From Phycisphaerales bacterium (GTDB taxonomy: Bacteria > Planctomycetota > Phycisphaerae > Phycisphaerales > UBA1924), in the NCBI GenBank assembly GCA_905339235.1, contig CAJPFG010000017.1, positions 124,001 to 188,000 of the forward strand: a DNA stretch of 64,000 nt, in the 5' to 3' direction. This document shows positions 16,135 to 24,239 of the stretch, one piece after another; positions within the stretch are counted from its first letter, which is position 1, and each line of letters opens with the position of its first letter. Position numbers and translations under genes: made by a program. The notes beneath the pieces were generated by a model. The model did not search any database, had not been told where the DNA came from, and saw only the letters and a program-made list of their open reading frames with translations.

Positions 16135-17282
16135 GTTTTTCCCCGGGCATGACCCCCGCACAAGCCGCCGGCCGGACATGGGATGCCGTCGTCGTGGGCG
16201 CGGGCCCCGCGGGCGGCGTCGCCACGACCCTTCTCGCGCGAAGGGGAGTGCGCACGCTCCTCGTCAACCGCGACCCGTTGCCGCGATTCAAAGTCTGCGG
16301 AGGGTGCCTAGCGCCCGAGGGCGCCCGGGTTTTGATCGAAGCCTGCGGGCCAGCCGTCCTCGATGGGTCCATGCCGATCCAGGCGTTCACGCTCGTCGCG
16401 GACGGACGCCGGTGGTCAATCCGGCTGGACGGATTCCGGTCCATCTCGCGCGGCCGGTTGGATGCCGCTGTCGTGGAGGCCGCGGCCCGCGCAGGCGCGG
16501 CGCTCTGCACGGGCACGCGGGCGACGCGGGACGAGCGCGGCCACCTCACGCTGGAATCTCCAGGAAGTTCCGCGACGATCCGGACCCGGGTCCTCATCGC
16601 GGCGGACGGCCTGGCCGGGAACCTTCTCTCTCACGACCCCAGATTCGCGTGGCGAGACTCCTTCTCGGCGCACGTCGGAATCGGCGCGATCGTGCCGGGG
16701 ATGGGCCTGCCCGCGCGGGCGGGCGCCATCACGATGCTGTGCTCGCCGTTGGGCTATGTCGGCCTTGCACCCCTCTCGGATGGGTTCGTTTCCATCGCGG
16801 CGGCGCTGGCGCCGCGCTTCATCTCGAAACTCGGCGGCCCGAGCGACACGGTCGGTGAGATCGCGCGGCGGGCCGGTTTTGATCCGGCGCCCTTCGCGGC
16901 GATCCGATTCCGCGGAACGCCCCCGCTCACCCGCCGCCGCGCCGCCGTGGAGGCCGACGGAGTTCTGGTCATCGGCGACGCGGCGGGGTACGTCGAGCCG
17001 TTCACCGGCGAAGGCATGACCTGGGCCGCGCTGAGCGCCCGGGCCTGCGTGCCCTTCGCGATGGCGATGCTGGAAGATCGGGCGTGCCCCGGCGAATGGA
17101 CCCGCGCCCTGCGAGACCTGCTGGCGGCGCGCCGCCTTCGCTGCCGCGTGATCGCCGCGGGGCTGCGATCCTCGTCCGTGCTCGGGGCCGCGATGGCGCT
17201 GGGGTCGCGGGCTCCCGGGGTGGGAGATGCGATCGCGCGGTGGATCACAGGCCCGCGCGGGCTCGCGAAGGGAGCGGCATGA
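16131..17282 (+). CDS. FAD-dependent oxidoreductase, geranylgeranyl-reductase-like
   Basis: A 383-residue flavoprotein of the geranylgeranyl reductase / PHBH superfamily. The FAD-binding GAGPAGG is at 23-29, followed by FKVCGGCLAPEG, a loop with Cys residues near the flavin, and the second FAD motif GDAAG at 282-286 with YVEPFTGEGMTWA. The start at GTG 16131 is supported by GGAGG at 16121-16125, five bases upstream. An ATG at 16095 would lie deep inside the methyltransferase. It overlaps its neighbours by four bases on each side. In the operon it would reduce or hydroxylate a polyketide or isoprenoid substrate. Bacterial type III PKS clusters often contain such an enzyme, but the reaction here is inferred. 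Confidence 0.85.
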   Translation: MSFSPGMTPAQAAGRTWDAVVVGAGPAGGVATTLLARRGVRTLLVNRDPLPRFKVCGGCLAPEGARVLIEACGPAVLDGSMPIQAFTLVADGRRWSIRLDGFRSISRGRLDAAVVEAAARAGAALCTGTRATRDERGHLTLESPGSSATIRTRVLIAADGLAGNLLSHDPRFAWRDSFSAHVGIGAIVPGMGLPARAGAITMLCSPLGYVGLAPLSDGFVSIAAALAPRFISKLGGPSDTVGEIARRAGFDPAPFAAIRFRGTPPLTRRRAAVEADGVLVIGDAAGYVEPFTGEGMTWAALSARACVPFAMAMLEDRACPGEWTRALRDLLAARRLRCRVIAAGLRSSSVLGAAMALGSRAPGVGDAIARWITGPRGLAKGAA

Positions 17283-18355
17283 CCGCGCGACTTCTCTCGA
17301 TCGCCACAAACGTCCCGGCGGGCGGGATGTCGCAGGCCCTCGCCGCGGAACTCGCCGCCCACGTCGCGGGATTCTCCCCCCGGCGTGCGCGGGCCGTGCG
17401 GACGCTGTACGAGCGTTCGGGGATCGAGCGCCGCGGCTTGGTCGTCGCCGACGAGCAGGGGCGGCAGGAGTTCTACATCCGCAACGGTGAGCCCGCGGGT
17501 CCGACCACTGCGGCGCGCATGGCCGCGTACGCCGACGCATGCGTGCCGCTGGCGCTTCCCGCGTGCCGCGAAGCGCTGGAGTTGGCGCGGGTTCTGCCGC
17601 GGGAGGTAACGCACGTGGTGCTCGCCTCCTGCACCGGGTTCGATGCCCCGGGCGCGGACCAGGCGATCATTCATGCACTGGGCCTTCCCACCACCGTGCG
17701 ACGCACGCTCATCGGTTTCATGGGCTGCCACGCGGCCATCAACGCCCTCGCCGTCGCCAAGGCCTTCGCCGATGCCGATCCTCACGCCGTCGTGCTGGTC
17801 TGCTGCGTCGAGGTGTGCAGCCTGCACTTCTCGTACACCGACGAGCCCGGGCACACGCTGGCCAACGCGCTCTTCGCGGACGGCGCGGCCGCGGCGGTGG
17901 TCCGCGCCTCACCCCGTGAGCATGACGCCGATTCGCCGACGATCCTGTCCACGTCGAGCATCCTCCTGCCCGATTCGGCCGACTGCATGTCCTGGCACAT
18001 CGGCGATGCCGGGTTCCAGATGCGGCTCTCGGCGCGCGTGCCGGAACTGCTGGCATCGCATGTCCCGGCGTGGATCGACGCGTGCCTGACGCGCCAGGGC
18101 CTCGCGCGCGCGGATATCGGCGGCTGGGCGATCCACCCCGGCGGGCCCCGGGTGGTCACGGCGGTGCAGCAGGCGCTGGGCCTTCCGCAAGAGCGTGTGG
18201 AGGCGTCACTGTCGGTGCTCCGCGAGCACGGCAACATGTCGTCGCCGACCGTGCTGTTCATCCTGAAGCGGCTGTGGGATTCCGGCATCCCGCGGCCATG
18301 GGTCGGAATGGCGTTCGGCCCGGGGTTGGCGGGAGAGGGAGTGGTGGTGGGGTAG
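17279..18355 (+). CDS. Type III polyketide synthase (chalcone/alkylpyrone synthase family)
   Basis: A 358-residue thiolase-fold enzyme that condenses malonyl-CoA units onto an acyl-CoA starter, giving pyrones, resorcinols or related aromatics. The catalytic triad is complete: Cys150 in GFMGCHAA, His286 in WAIHPGGP and Asn319 in EHGNMSSP. ASCTGFDAPGAD and the C-terminal AFGPGLAGEG are also family signatures. The ATG at 17279 overlaps the previous stop (ATGA). The frame is open about 65 codons further upstream, but that part only shadows the flavoprotein gene. It is the last gene of a three-gene operon with a methyltransferase and a flavin reductase. The starter unit cannot be told from sequence. 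REP-like repeats begin 58 bases downstream. Confidence 0.93.
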   Translation: MTARLLSIATNVPAGGMSQALAAELAAHVAGFSPRRARAVRTLYERSGIERRGLVVADEQGRQEFYIRNGEPAGPTTAARMAAYADACVPLALPACREALELARVLPREVTHVVLASCTGFDAPGADQAIIHALGLPTTVRRTLIGFMGCHAAINALAVAKAFADADPHAVVLVCCVEVCSLHFSYTDEPGHTLANALFADGAAAAVVRASPREHDADSPTILSTSSILLPDSADCMSWHIGDAGFQMRLSARVPELLASHVPAWIDACLTRQGLARADIGGWAIHPGGPRVVTAVQQALGLPQERVEASLSVLREHGNMSSPTVLFILKRLWDSGIPRPWVGMAFGPGLAGEGVVVG

Positions 18356-18412
18356 GCGACTGATGACCGCGGGCCGCGCCGTGGTTCTGCAGTCGTTCGA
18401 TTCTCGCGGATC

Positions 18413-18528
18413 CTCGCCCCGGTAGGGGCGCAAAGTCTGTAGCCATGGGTGGAGCGACGCGGCCTTGAGCGTCGCGCAACCCATGGAAAACATGCCACAC
18501 ACCTCCGCCGCCCCGGATGGGGCGGGTG
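18413..18528. repeat. Left REP-like arm (about 115 bp) flanking a RAYT relic
   Basis: This segment is a near copy, in inverted orientation, of 19012-19127. It holds three hairpins in a row: CGCCCCGGTAGGGGCG (18415-18430); a larger one at 18443-18486 in which CCATGGGT pairs with ACCCATGG and GCGACGC with GCGTCGC; and CCGCCCCGGATGGGGCGG (18508-18525). It ends 24 bases before the transposase start. Such palindromes are substrates of RAYT transposases. Confidence 0.8.
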
Positions 18529-18552
18529 AATCATGGAAACGAAAGGAGCCCC

Positions 18553-18992
18553 ATGCCCCGCACCAACCACCAACTCCTTTACCACACCGTCTTCAGCACG
18601 AAGCACCGCGAAGCCCGACATCACCGAGCGGCTGTACGCGTACATGGGCGGCATCGTGCGGGCCAACGACGGCGCGCTGTTCGCAATCAACGGCCCCGAG
18701 GATCACGTGCACCTGTACTTCCGCTGGCGGCCCGACGCCACGGTCTCCGATCTGATGCGCGATGTGAAAGCCGGGTCCTCGGGCTGGATCCACGACGAGT
18801 TTCCCGGGCTCCGCGCCTTCGCCTGGCAGGAGGGAAACAGGGCCTTCACCGTGAGCAAATCGCAGGAGGAGATTGTCAAGAAGTACATCGCCAACCAGCG
18901 AGCACCACAAGAAAGAAGACTTCAAGAGCGAGTACCTGCGCCTCCTGAAGGCGCACGAGATCGAGTACGACGACCGGTACGTCTTCGATTGA
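18553..18992 (+). pseudogene. IS200-like / REP-associated tyrosine transposase, frameshifted
   Basis: An Y1-type HUH transposase relic of about 146 codons read in three frames. Frame one starts at ATG 18553, after AAGGAG, with MPRTNHQLLYHTVFSTKHRE. Near 18617 it shifts to a frame with DITERLYAYMGGIV, the HUH metal motif DHVHLY and AFTVSKSQEEIVKKYIANQ, which carries the expected catalytic Tyr region. Near 18898 it shifts again to EHHKKEDFKSEYLRLLK, ending DDRYVFD and TGA at 18990-18992. Joined, these pieces match the family from end to end, so two single-base indels have broken an otherwise complete gene. It lies between inverted REP-like arms, the usual position of a RAYT. It cannot make a normal protein as written. 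Confidence 0.85.
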
Positions 18993-19011
18993 CCCCGCTC
19001 GGCCCTGCGCT

Positions 19012-19127
19012 CCACCCGCCCCATCCGGGGCGGAACCGGAACACGCGACGCGTCCCATGGGTTACGCGACGCTCAAGGCCGCGTCGCTCCACCCATGGCT
19101 ACAAACTGCGGGCCCCTGCCGGGGCCA
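19012..19127. repeat. Right REP-like arm (inverted copy of 18413-18528)
   Basis: The reverse complement of this segment matches 18413-18528 over nearly its whole length, with an almost identical run of about 48 bases covering the central hairpin (19055-19098). The inner hairpin is CCGCCCCATCCGGGGCGG at 19016-19033 and the outer one GGCCCCTGCCGGGGCC at 19111-19126. The outer stem has changed on both sides compared with the left arm (G-C pairs are swapped but pairing is kept), which suggests that structure is conserved. The 120 bases after it hold no gene I can support. Confidence 0.8.
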
Positions 19128-19247
19128 GACGCGCGTCGGGCGGGGCGCGCTCGCTCCGGCCTGTGCCACGGGGCGTCCGCGACCCGTGCTTCCTCGATTC
19201 CCGCACGGTCCGATCGTCCTCATCCGAAACCGCGGTCGCTCGGCCCT

Positions 19248-19904
19248 CTACGCCCCCGGCACGCCCATGATGTTCGCGGCCACCTGCGACGCCAGATACG
19301 TCGCAAACGCCGCGATCGCGTTCGTCAGCGCGAGCGGCTGCGCCCGCAGTTTCGACGCGGTCCATCCTTCCGGCGCTTCGCCCGTGGCCGGCATCTCCTG
19401 CACTTCCACACGCCCGTTGACGTACTTCCACACCGCCTCTCGCGGGTTCGACGCGAACAGCCGCGACGGCGCGCCGCAGATGACGTACACGAAGTATTGC
19501 GCGGGAAGGATGAGGAGCGTCCACGCGATCAGGATCGGCAGGATGACGGCGAAATACGGAAACGCGAGCAGCGCATCCAGCCGCGAAACCGATCGGCGCT
19601 CACCCTGGCCCGGGATCGGCTCCGTTCGGATGGCGGTCCCCAGGCTGAAGACCGTGACACCCATCATGTGCACCCACGCGGCGATGTACTCCGCCGGGTC
19701 GGCCGAGATAAGCGCCGCCTCGTTCGTCCGCTCATCCGGCCACGCGACGACGATGAGCGTGCCGAGGATCGAGATCAGCGGAGCACCCGCCAGATACCAC
19801 TGCCAGTGCGGCTGGTGAAGGTACTTTCGAGTGATCGCGTCGGCCATTCCAAGCATGACCATCATCGCGACCAACGCCCCGACGCTCGTAATCCACTTCT
19901 TCAT
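19248..19904 (-). CDS. Hypothetical membrane protein
   Basis: A 218-residue protein with four likely membrane helices: about 5-23, 37-55, a pair around 117-140, and a weak one at the C-terminus. It begins MKKW and has codon use like its neighbours. The loop EPIPGQGERRSVSRLDALLAFPYFAVILPILIAW is reminiscent of small planctomycete inner-membrane proteins with a Yip1-like layout, but I do not recognise a family. No catalytic or metal-binding motif stands out. The start at ATG 19904 is preceded by a region with two small hairpins (19956-19995). The gene stands alone between the REP/RAYT element and the DUF488 gene on the same strand. Confidence 0.6.
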   Translation of the reverse strand: MKKWITSVGALVAMMVMLGMADAITRKYLHQPHWQWYLAGAPLISILGTLIVVAWPDERTNEAALISADPAEYIAAWVHMMGVTVFSLGTAIRTEPIPGQGERRSVSRLDALLAFPYFAVILPILIAWTLLILPAQYFVYVICGAPSRLFASNPREAVWKYVNGRVEVQEMPATGEAPEGWTASKLRAQPLALTNAIAAFATYLASQVAANIMGVPGA

Positions 19905-19955
19905 GTCATGCCCCCGGAAGACAAGCCCACCGGCAGTCTACCGGGAGGCGAGCAT

Positions 19956-20009
19956 CCACACTTTCGTGTGGCGGCCTCCTCCCCTTGCAGGGGGAAGGGG
20001 CAGGGGGGA
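19956..20009. repeat. Hairpin plus C/G-rich palindromic tract between genes
   Basis: CCACAC-TTTC-GTGTGG (19956-19971) forms a short perfect hairpin just downstream of the DUF488 gene. Next to it, TCCCC-TTGCA-GGGGGA (about 19980-19995) leads into a G-rich tract. There is no T-run, so it is not a standard terminator. The C-rich/TTGCA/G-rich word looks like a dispersed intergenic repeat. No second copy was found in the window. Confidence 0.3.
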
Positions 20010-20010
20010 T

Positions 20011-20502
20011 TCAGTCCGGTCGAAGGTGCTCAACGGGCACGGAAAGAGCGCTGGCAAGCCGCCTCGCCACGATGGAGCGGTGACACGCTTCCGGTTCCCG
20101 CTCGACACAGAAGAACACCGGCCTCGAGGAGTCGCGCAGGCACCGCTCGGAAAACTCCTTCGGACTGAAAGCGCCCAGACACTCCCGTTCGTACGCCGCG
20201 ACGAACGCATCCCCCAGCCGAGTCCGTTGCCGCTTGGCCGTGCCGGACGCGTCATCCTCGCGGTGCTGTACCGCGCGCACCCGCTCCGTGGGGGCCAGTT
20301 CCTTCGCGTGAATGTACTTGATGCCGGCAGCCTCGAGCGAGGCCTGCAGCCTCGCCGAGTTCACAAAGGAATACTCCGCCCCGCGCACGCCGCGCCGCGC
20401 CCTGATATCGACGAACAGGTCCACTCCCGCGGCTTTGAGCGCCGCAACAAACGACCGCTCGTTGAACCCGAACGCCCCGATCGTGAGCACCCGTTCGATC
20501 AC
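20011..20502 (-). CDS. DUF488 family protein
   Basis: A 163-residue protein with the DUF488 pattern. The N-terminal strand and helix VLTIGAFGFNERSFVAALKAAGVDLFVDIRARRG resembles the family TIGYS...F...L...gv..lvDvR motif. A C-terminal Cys/His motif, FFCVEREPEACHRSIVARRLA, matches the conserved C...C.HR of the family. The usual TIGxS is TIGAF here. The start is GTG at 20502, with GGGAGG four bases upstream. Function of the family is unknown, although the fold resembles nucleic-acid or nucleotide-binding proteins. It lies 19 bases upstream of nothing related. The next upstream gene (20522-21442) is on the same strand, and the two may be co-transcribed. Confidence 0.8.
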   Translation of the reverse strand: MIERVLTIGAFGFNERSFVAALKAAGVDLFVDIRARRGVRGAEYSFVNSARLQASLEAAGIKYIHAKELAPTERVRAVQHREDDASGTAKRQRTRLGDAFVAAYERECLGAFSPKEFSERCLRDSSRPVFFCVEREPEACHRSIVARRLASALSVPVEHLRPD

Positions 20503-20521
20503 CGTTCCTCCCAGTCATCGT

Positions 20522-21442
20522 TCACTTTGCCCCCTCGGCCCCCTCCGCGATCTGGATCCGCTTCTTCCGCAGGATCACAAACTCCACCGGCTTGGGCGTG
20601 TTCGTCGATTCGAACTTCGCGTCGGTCTCCGTCGTCACATCCGCCGCGGCGGGCACCGGCCGCGTGAGTTGGTACTCAATCTCGCTCGTCTCCGCCACCG
20701 TGACCGCCTTCACCCGCTGGCCCTGCGGCGCGGTCTGTGCTTCGAGCGTGCTCGAGCCGGTGACGTGCAGCCGCACGCTGGTCTGCGTGAGCGCGGTGAT
20801 CTCGTACGTCGCCGCGCGGCGGAGCAGCGCGCCGCTCTCGTTCTTCCGCGTCGATTCCGCCTTCCACTTCCCGCCCACGCCCACCGCCTCCGCCGGGAAC
20901 GGCACGCACGACCACGCCCAGTTCCGCAACAGCGACGCCGTGAGTTCGCCGGCCTGCTGCTCGGGCGTCCCGTCGGTTCCGTCGGTCATCACGCCCCGGT
21001 CCGTCACGGCCAGTTCGCCCGCCAGGCCCGTGGCCGCCGTCGCCGCGGCCTCGCCCGCCGCCTTCGCCGCCTCAGAGGCCCCCGCCCCGGGAAGCGCCCT
21101 CGCGCTCTCGACCTTCCACCGCACCCGCGCGCCCTCGCCCGTCCCCTCGACAACTTCCAACTTCAGCGTCGCGGTGAAGTCGCCGACCCTGGGCGGCGCC
21201 GGCCGCGGCACGCCGTCCAGCGTTGCCTTTTCCTCCCCGTGGATCGTCCAGGTCTGCGTCCACGAGTCGCCCTTGGTCGCGCTCACGCGAACCGGCCGCG
21301 GGTTTCGACCCGCGTCGATCACCGTGATCGTCGGAGTCGGGTATCGATCCTCCCGCGTGGGCTTTGCGGGAGCGGTGGGGGGAGTGGGGGCGGCGGGAGT
21401 CGGCTGAACCAGAACGCACGCGGCGGCAAACAGAGCAAGCAT
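20522..21442 (-). CDS. Hypothetical secreted protein
   Basis: A 306-residue protein with a short signal peptide (MLALFAAACVLVQPTPA). The Cys at residue 9 could be a weak lipobox, but the context AAACVL is not typical. A Pro/Thr-rich linker follows, then a mostly beta-stranded domain: RPVRVSATKGDSWTQTW, TATLKLEVVEGTGEGARVRWKVE and YEITALTQTSVRLHV. This may be a two-repeat lipocalin-like or DUF-type fold. The ATG at 21442 is chosen because AGGAG lies eight bases upstream; a TTG six bases earlier would sit too close to it. I do not recognise the family. It may share a transcript with the DUF488 gene 19 bases downstream. Confidence 0.6.
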   Translation of the reverse strand: MLALFAAACVLVQPTPAAPTPPTAPAKPTREDRYPTPTITVIDAGRNPRPVRVSATKGDSWTQTWTIHGEEKATLDGVPRPAPPRVGDFTATLKLEVVEGTGEGARVRWKVESARALPGAGASEAAKAAGEAAATAATGLAGELAVTDRGVMTDGTDGTPEQQAGELTASLLRNWAWSCVPFPAEAVGVGGKWKAESTRKNESGALLRRAATYEITALTQTSVRLHVTGSSTLEAQTAPQGQRVKAVTVAETSEIEYQLTRPVPAAADVTTETDAKFESTNTPKPVEFVILRKKRIQIAEGAEGAK

Positions 21443-21570
21443 GCACAAGCCTCCTGAACGCCGGAAACAGTACTCCCCGGTCGGTGCGTCACTCGCGGTG
21501 CCCTATCTCTCGGCGTCCGCGCACCACATCCTCTGCGCTCTTCTGCTTTCCAATGTGTTCCTACGAGCAT

Positions 21571-22611
21571 CTACCAGACCACCACCACCTTCCCAAACTG
21601 CTCCGCCCCCTCCAGCCGCTCGTAGGCCCGCCGGCCCTCCTCCGCCTTGAACACCTGATCGACCACCGGCCGCAGCGCCCCCGCTCGGAACAACGCCGCC
21701 ACCTCGCGGAACTCCTCGTTGCTCCCCATCGTCGAACCCAGCACTCGCAACTGGTTCCAGAAGATCCGGGCAAGATCCGTCGTCGCGTCGGGGCCGCTCG
21801 TGCAGCCCGGCGTCACGTACGCCCCGCCCCGCGCCAGCGACTTGAGGGCGTTGAGGTGCGTCGCCTTCCCGGAGGAATCCACCGCCATGTCCACGCCGCG
21901 CTTGTTCGTCCACGCCCGCACCTCACGCGACCAGTCCTGGCCCGCATCAACCACGCCGAAGTGCGCGCCCAACTGCTTGGCCCGCTCGATCTTCGCCGCG
22001 TGCCGGCTCGTCACCGCGATCCGGCAGCCGAAGTGCCTAGAGATCGCCAGCGCGCTGGTCGCCACCCCTCCGCCGATCCCCGTGATCAGCACGCTCTGGC
22101 CCGCCCGCAGTTGTCCCTTGGTCACCATCATCGACCACGCCGTGAGCGCGCACAGCCCGAAGGCCGCGGCCTCCCGGGGGTCCGCGTCACCCACATCCGC
22201 GAGATTGGCCGCCGGCGCCGTGAACTTCTCCGACAACATGCCGTTGTGATGCTCGCCGATGAGTTCATAGTTGGGCGCGAGCGTGGAGCCGGGCGGGTCG
22301 TCGGGGCTGAAGCGCTCGGGCAGGCGCAGGGCCGCGTTGACGATGACGCGCCGGCCGATCCACGCGGGATCGACCCCCGCGCCGGCCGACTCGACGACGC
22401 CGCAGGCATCGCACCCCGAGACGCGCGGGTACGCAAGATCAAGCCCCGGTACGCCGCGCCCGACCCAGAGGTCCATCTGGTTGAACGCGGTGGCGAGGGC
22501 TTTGATATTGACCCAACCGGCGCGCGGCGCGGCAAGGTCTGGCCAGTCGGCGCGGAACTCGACGTTGGGGGCAACGGGCTTGGCCTGCTTGGTGACGACG
22601 AGGGCTCGCAT
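21571..22611 (-). CDS. Zinc-type alcohol dehydrogenase / quinone oxidoreductase-like
   Basis: A 346-residue medium-chain dehydrogenase/reductase. The N-terminal GroES-like part contains RVSGCDACGVVESAGAGV. The NAD(P)-binding Rossmann fold carries LITGIGGGVATSALAISRHFG, and GVDMAVDSSG follows. The four-cysteine structural zinc lobe of classical alcohol dehydrogenases is missing. It is replaced by a segment with LAPNYELIGEHHNGMLSE, as in the quinone-reductase-like branch of the family that keeps a GEH motif. The ATG at 22611 (MRALVVTK) is the standard start; 14 further upstream codons are open. It would reduce an aldehyde, quinone or enoyl substrate with NADPH, but the substrate is unknown. It lies 3' of rplS with a terminator between. 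Confidence 0.85.
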   Translation of the reverse strand: MRALVVTKQAKPVAPNVEFRADWPDLAAPRAGWVNIKALATAFNQMDLWVGRGVPGLDLAYPRVSGCDACGVVESAGAGVDPAWIGRRVIVNAALRLPERFSPDDPPGSTLAPNYELIGEHHNGMLSEKFTAPAANLADVGDADPREAAAFGLCALTAWSMMVTKGQLRAGQSVLITGIGGGVATSALAISRHFGCRIAVTSRHAAKIERAKQLGAHFGVVDAGQDWSREVRAWTNKRGVDMAVDSSGKATHLNALKSLARGGAYVTPGCTSGPDATTDLARIFWNQLRVLGSTMGSNEEFREVAALFRAGALRPVVDQVFKAEEGRRAYERLEGAEQFGKVVVVW

Positions 22612-22822
22612 GGCGAGAGGGTATCGCGGGGCGGGAGATCGCGCCGCGGCCACAATGGCGCAGAGTTCTGATAGGCTTCAGACTTGAGCGAGAGCCGGCG
22701 AAAGTCCAAGGTCGCGGTTCTGAGCAGTCCGAAGGTAAGCGCGCCGATGGACCCCCGCCGAAGCGGCATTCAAGAACGACGGTCGGTGTCGAAGCGACGC
22801 ACGTCGACGCCAGGCAATCAAA

Positions 22823-22845
22823 AACCCCCGCGCGCCGCGGGGGTT
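22823..22845 (-). terminator. Rho-independent terminator after rplS
   Basis: On the minus strand AACCCCCGCG and CGCGGGGGTT pair around a 3-base loop and are followed by TTTTTGATTG. It lies 27 bases downstream of the rplS stop. Confidence 0.85.
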
Positions 22846-22871
22846 CATAAAACGCGAAACTGAATGCCGAC

Positions 22872-23318
22872 TCACGCCGTCGCCGCGGCCTCGGTGGCTT
22901 TCGCCTCGACCTTGGGAGCCTCGGCCTGCGCCCCGGGGGTCGGCACTCCGTCCTTGACGTTGTGCTTGAGCCCGCGGCGCTGGTCGCGGAGTCGGCGGGA
23001 CTTGCCGCTGCGATCGCGGAGGTAGTACAACTTGGCGCGCCGGGCATCGGCGCGACGGACGATCTCGACCTTCGCCACCATCGGTGAGCAGACCGGGAAG
23101 ATGCGCTCCACGCCCACCTCGTCCACCACCTTCCGGACCACCGCCATCTCATTAATCCCGCGCCCCTGCCGCGAAATACACACCCCCTGAAACATTTGGG
23201 TTCGCTCTTTGTCACCCTCGACAATGCGGAAGTGCACGTTCACCGTGTCCCCGGCCTTGAAGCCCGGGACGGTCTTGAGTTGCGACTTGTTGATCTCTTC
23301 GATGATCAGGGAGGTCAT
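22872..23318 (-). CDS. rplS: 50S ribosomal protein L19
   Basis: L19 binds 23S rRNA at the interface of the large and small subunits. The 148-residue protein has the family motifs FKAGDTVNVHFRIVEGDKERTQ, FQGVCISRQGRGI and the C-terminal RRAKLYYLRDRSGKSRRL. It is longer than E. coli L19 (115 residues) because of an N-terminal pair of helices and an Ala/Glu/Lys/Pro-rich tail after residue about 118. Such tails are common in planctomycete ribosomal proteins. It follows trmD on the same strand after 95 bases and ends at a clear terminator. Confidence 0.97.
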   Translation of the reverse strand: MTSLIIEEINKSQLKTVPGFKAGDTVNVHFRIVEGDKERTQMFQGVCISRQGRGINEMAVVRKVVDEVGVERIFPVCSPMVAKVEIVRRADARRAKLYYLRDRSGKSRRLRDQRRGLKHNVKDGVPTPGAQAEAPKVEAKATEAAATA

Positions 23319-23413
23319 GGCGTGGTCTCTGAATCCCGAGGCCAGGAATCAGGCCAACCGGGGCCAAGATACTAGGCGACCAGCCCCCGCGTAGCAAAGA
23401 CACCGATGTCGGG

Positions 23414-24142
23414 TCAGGGCAGCAAATCCGGGCGGCGGGCCTTTGTTCGGGACAGCCGCTGCTCCAGCCGCCACGCCGCGATCTTCCCGTGATCCCCGCT
23501 CAACAGCACTTCCGGAACGGTTTGCCCCATCCACTCGCGGGGCTTGGTGAAGTGCGGGCAGTCCAGGAGGCGGCGCTCCACCGATTCTTTCTTCGAGATC
23601 GGCACCGCGGCCGCGCTGAACGAATCCTGGCCCGCCGATTCCTCATCCCCCAGGGCTCCGGGCATCAGCCGCACCACCGCATCGATCAGCACCATCGCCG
23701 CCAGTTCGCCGCCCGACAGCACGTAGTCGCCAATGGAGATTTCCATCGGCGCGAGGGCTTCGATCACCCGCTCGTCGATCCCTTCGTAGTGCCCGGCGAT
23801 GAGCAGCAGGCGCGGCTTGGCGGCGAGTTTCTCCACGATCACCTGCGTGAGCGGCGCGCCCTGCGGCGTGAGCAGGATTCGCGTCGTGGGCGTCGCCTCC
23901 GCCTTCTCCACCGCCGCCACCGCATCCCACAGCGGCTGGCACATCATCACCATCCCCGGCCCGCCGCCGAAGGGTCGGTCATCCGTCTTCCGGTGCTTGT
24001 TCTCCGTGTAATCTCGAACATCGGTCGCATGGATCGACACCAGCCCGGCCTTGACCGCGCGCGCAGGAATGCTCACCCCCAGCGCGGCCGGGGGCTCCGT
24101 GGCAAACATCTCGGGGAATGTGGTCAGGACGTCGATTCGCAT
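23414..24142 (-). CDS. trmD: tRNA (guanine-N1)-methyltransferase
   Basis: TrmD methylates G37 next to the anticodon using SAM and prevents frameshifting. The 242-residue protein contains the trefoil-knot SPOUT motifs LLIAGHYEGIDERV and SIGDYVLSGGELAAMVLIDAV. The linker and C-terminal domain PHFTKPREWMGQTVPEVLLSGDHGKIAAWR bind tRNA. Start MRIDVLTTFPEMF is canonical. It lies between rpsP (97 bases upstream, with a terminator between) and rplS (95 bases downstream). The usual rimM gene of the rpsP-rimM-trmD-rplS set is absent. Confidence 0.97.
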   Translation of the reverse strand: MRIDVLTTFPEMFATEPPAALGVSIPARAVKAGLVSIHATDVRDYTENKHRKTDDRPFGGGPGMVMMCQPLWDAVAAVEKAEATPTTRILLTPQGAPLTQVIVEKLAAKPRLLLIAGHYEGIDERVIEALAPMEISIGDYVLSGGELAAMVLIDAVVRLMPGALGDEESAGQDSFSAAAVPISKKESVERRLLDCPHFTKPREWMGQTVPEVLLSGDHGKIAAWRLEQRLSRTKARRPDLLP

Positions 24143-24193
24143 TCGCGCACCGCCCGGACAGTAGTGGGCCGGTTCGCGAATGGCGCAATGAAA

Positions 24194-24215
24194 AACGCCT
24201 CCCGAGGGAGGCGTT
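24194..24215 (-). terminator. Rho-independent terminator between rpsP and trmD
   Basis: AACGCCTCCC and GGGAGGCGTT form a perfect 10-bp stem with a two-base loop, followed on the minus strand by a short T-run (TTTTTCATTG). It stands 24 bases after the rpsP stop, so trmD must have its own promoter or rely on read-through. Confidence 0.85.
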
Positions 24216-24239
24216 GATTAACTCAGTGGCAGGAGGTGC

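Noticed and set aside
18533-19270. A 245-codon protein covering the transposase region
   Set aside because: Only its middle matches the transposase; both ends run into non-matching frames and the right repeat arm.
24143-24239. A rimM gene between rpsP and trmD
   Set aside because: The gap is only 97 bases and contains a terminator.
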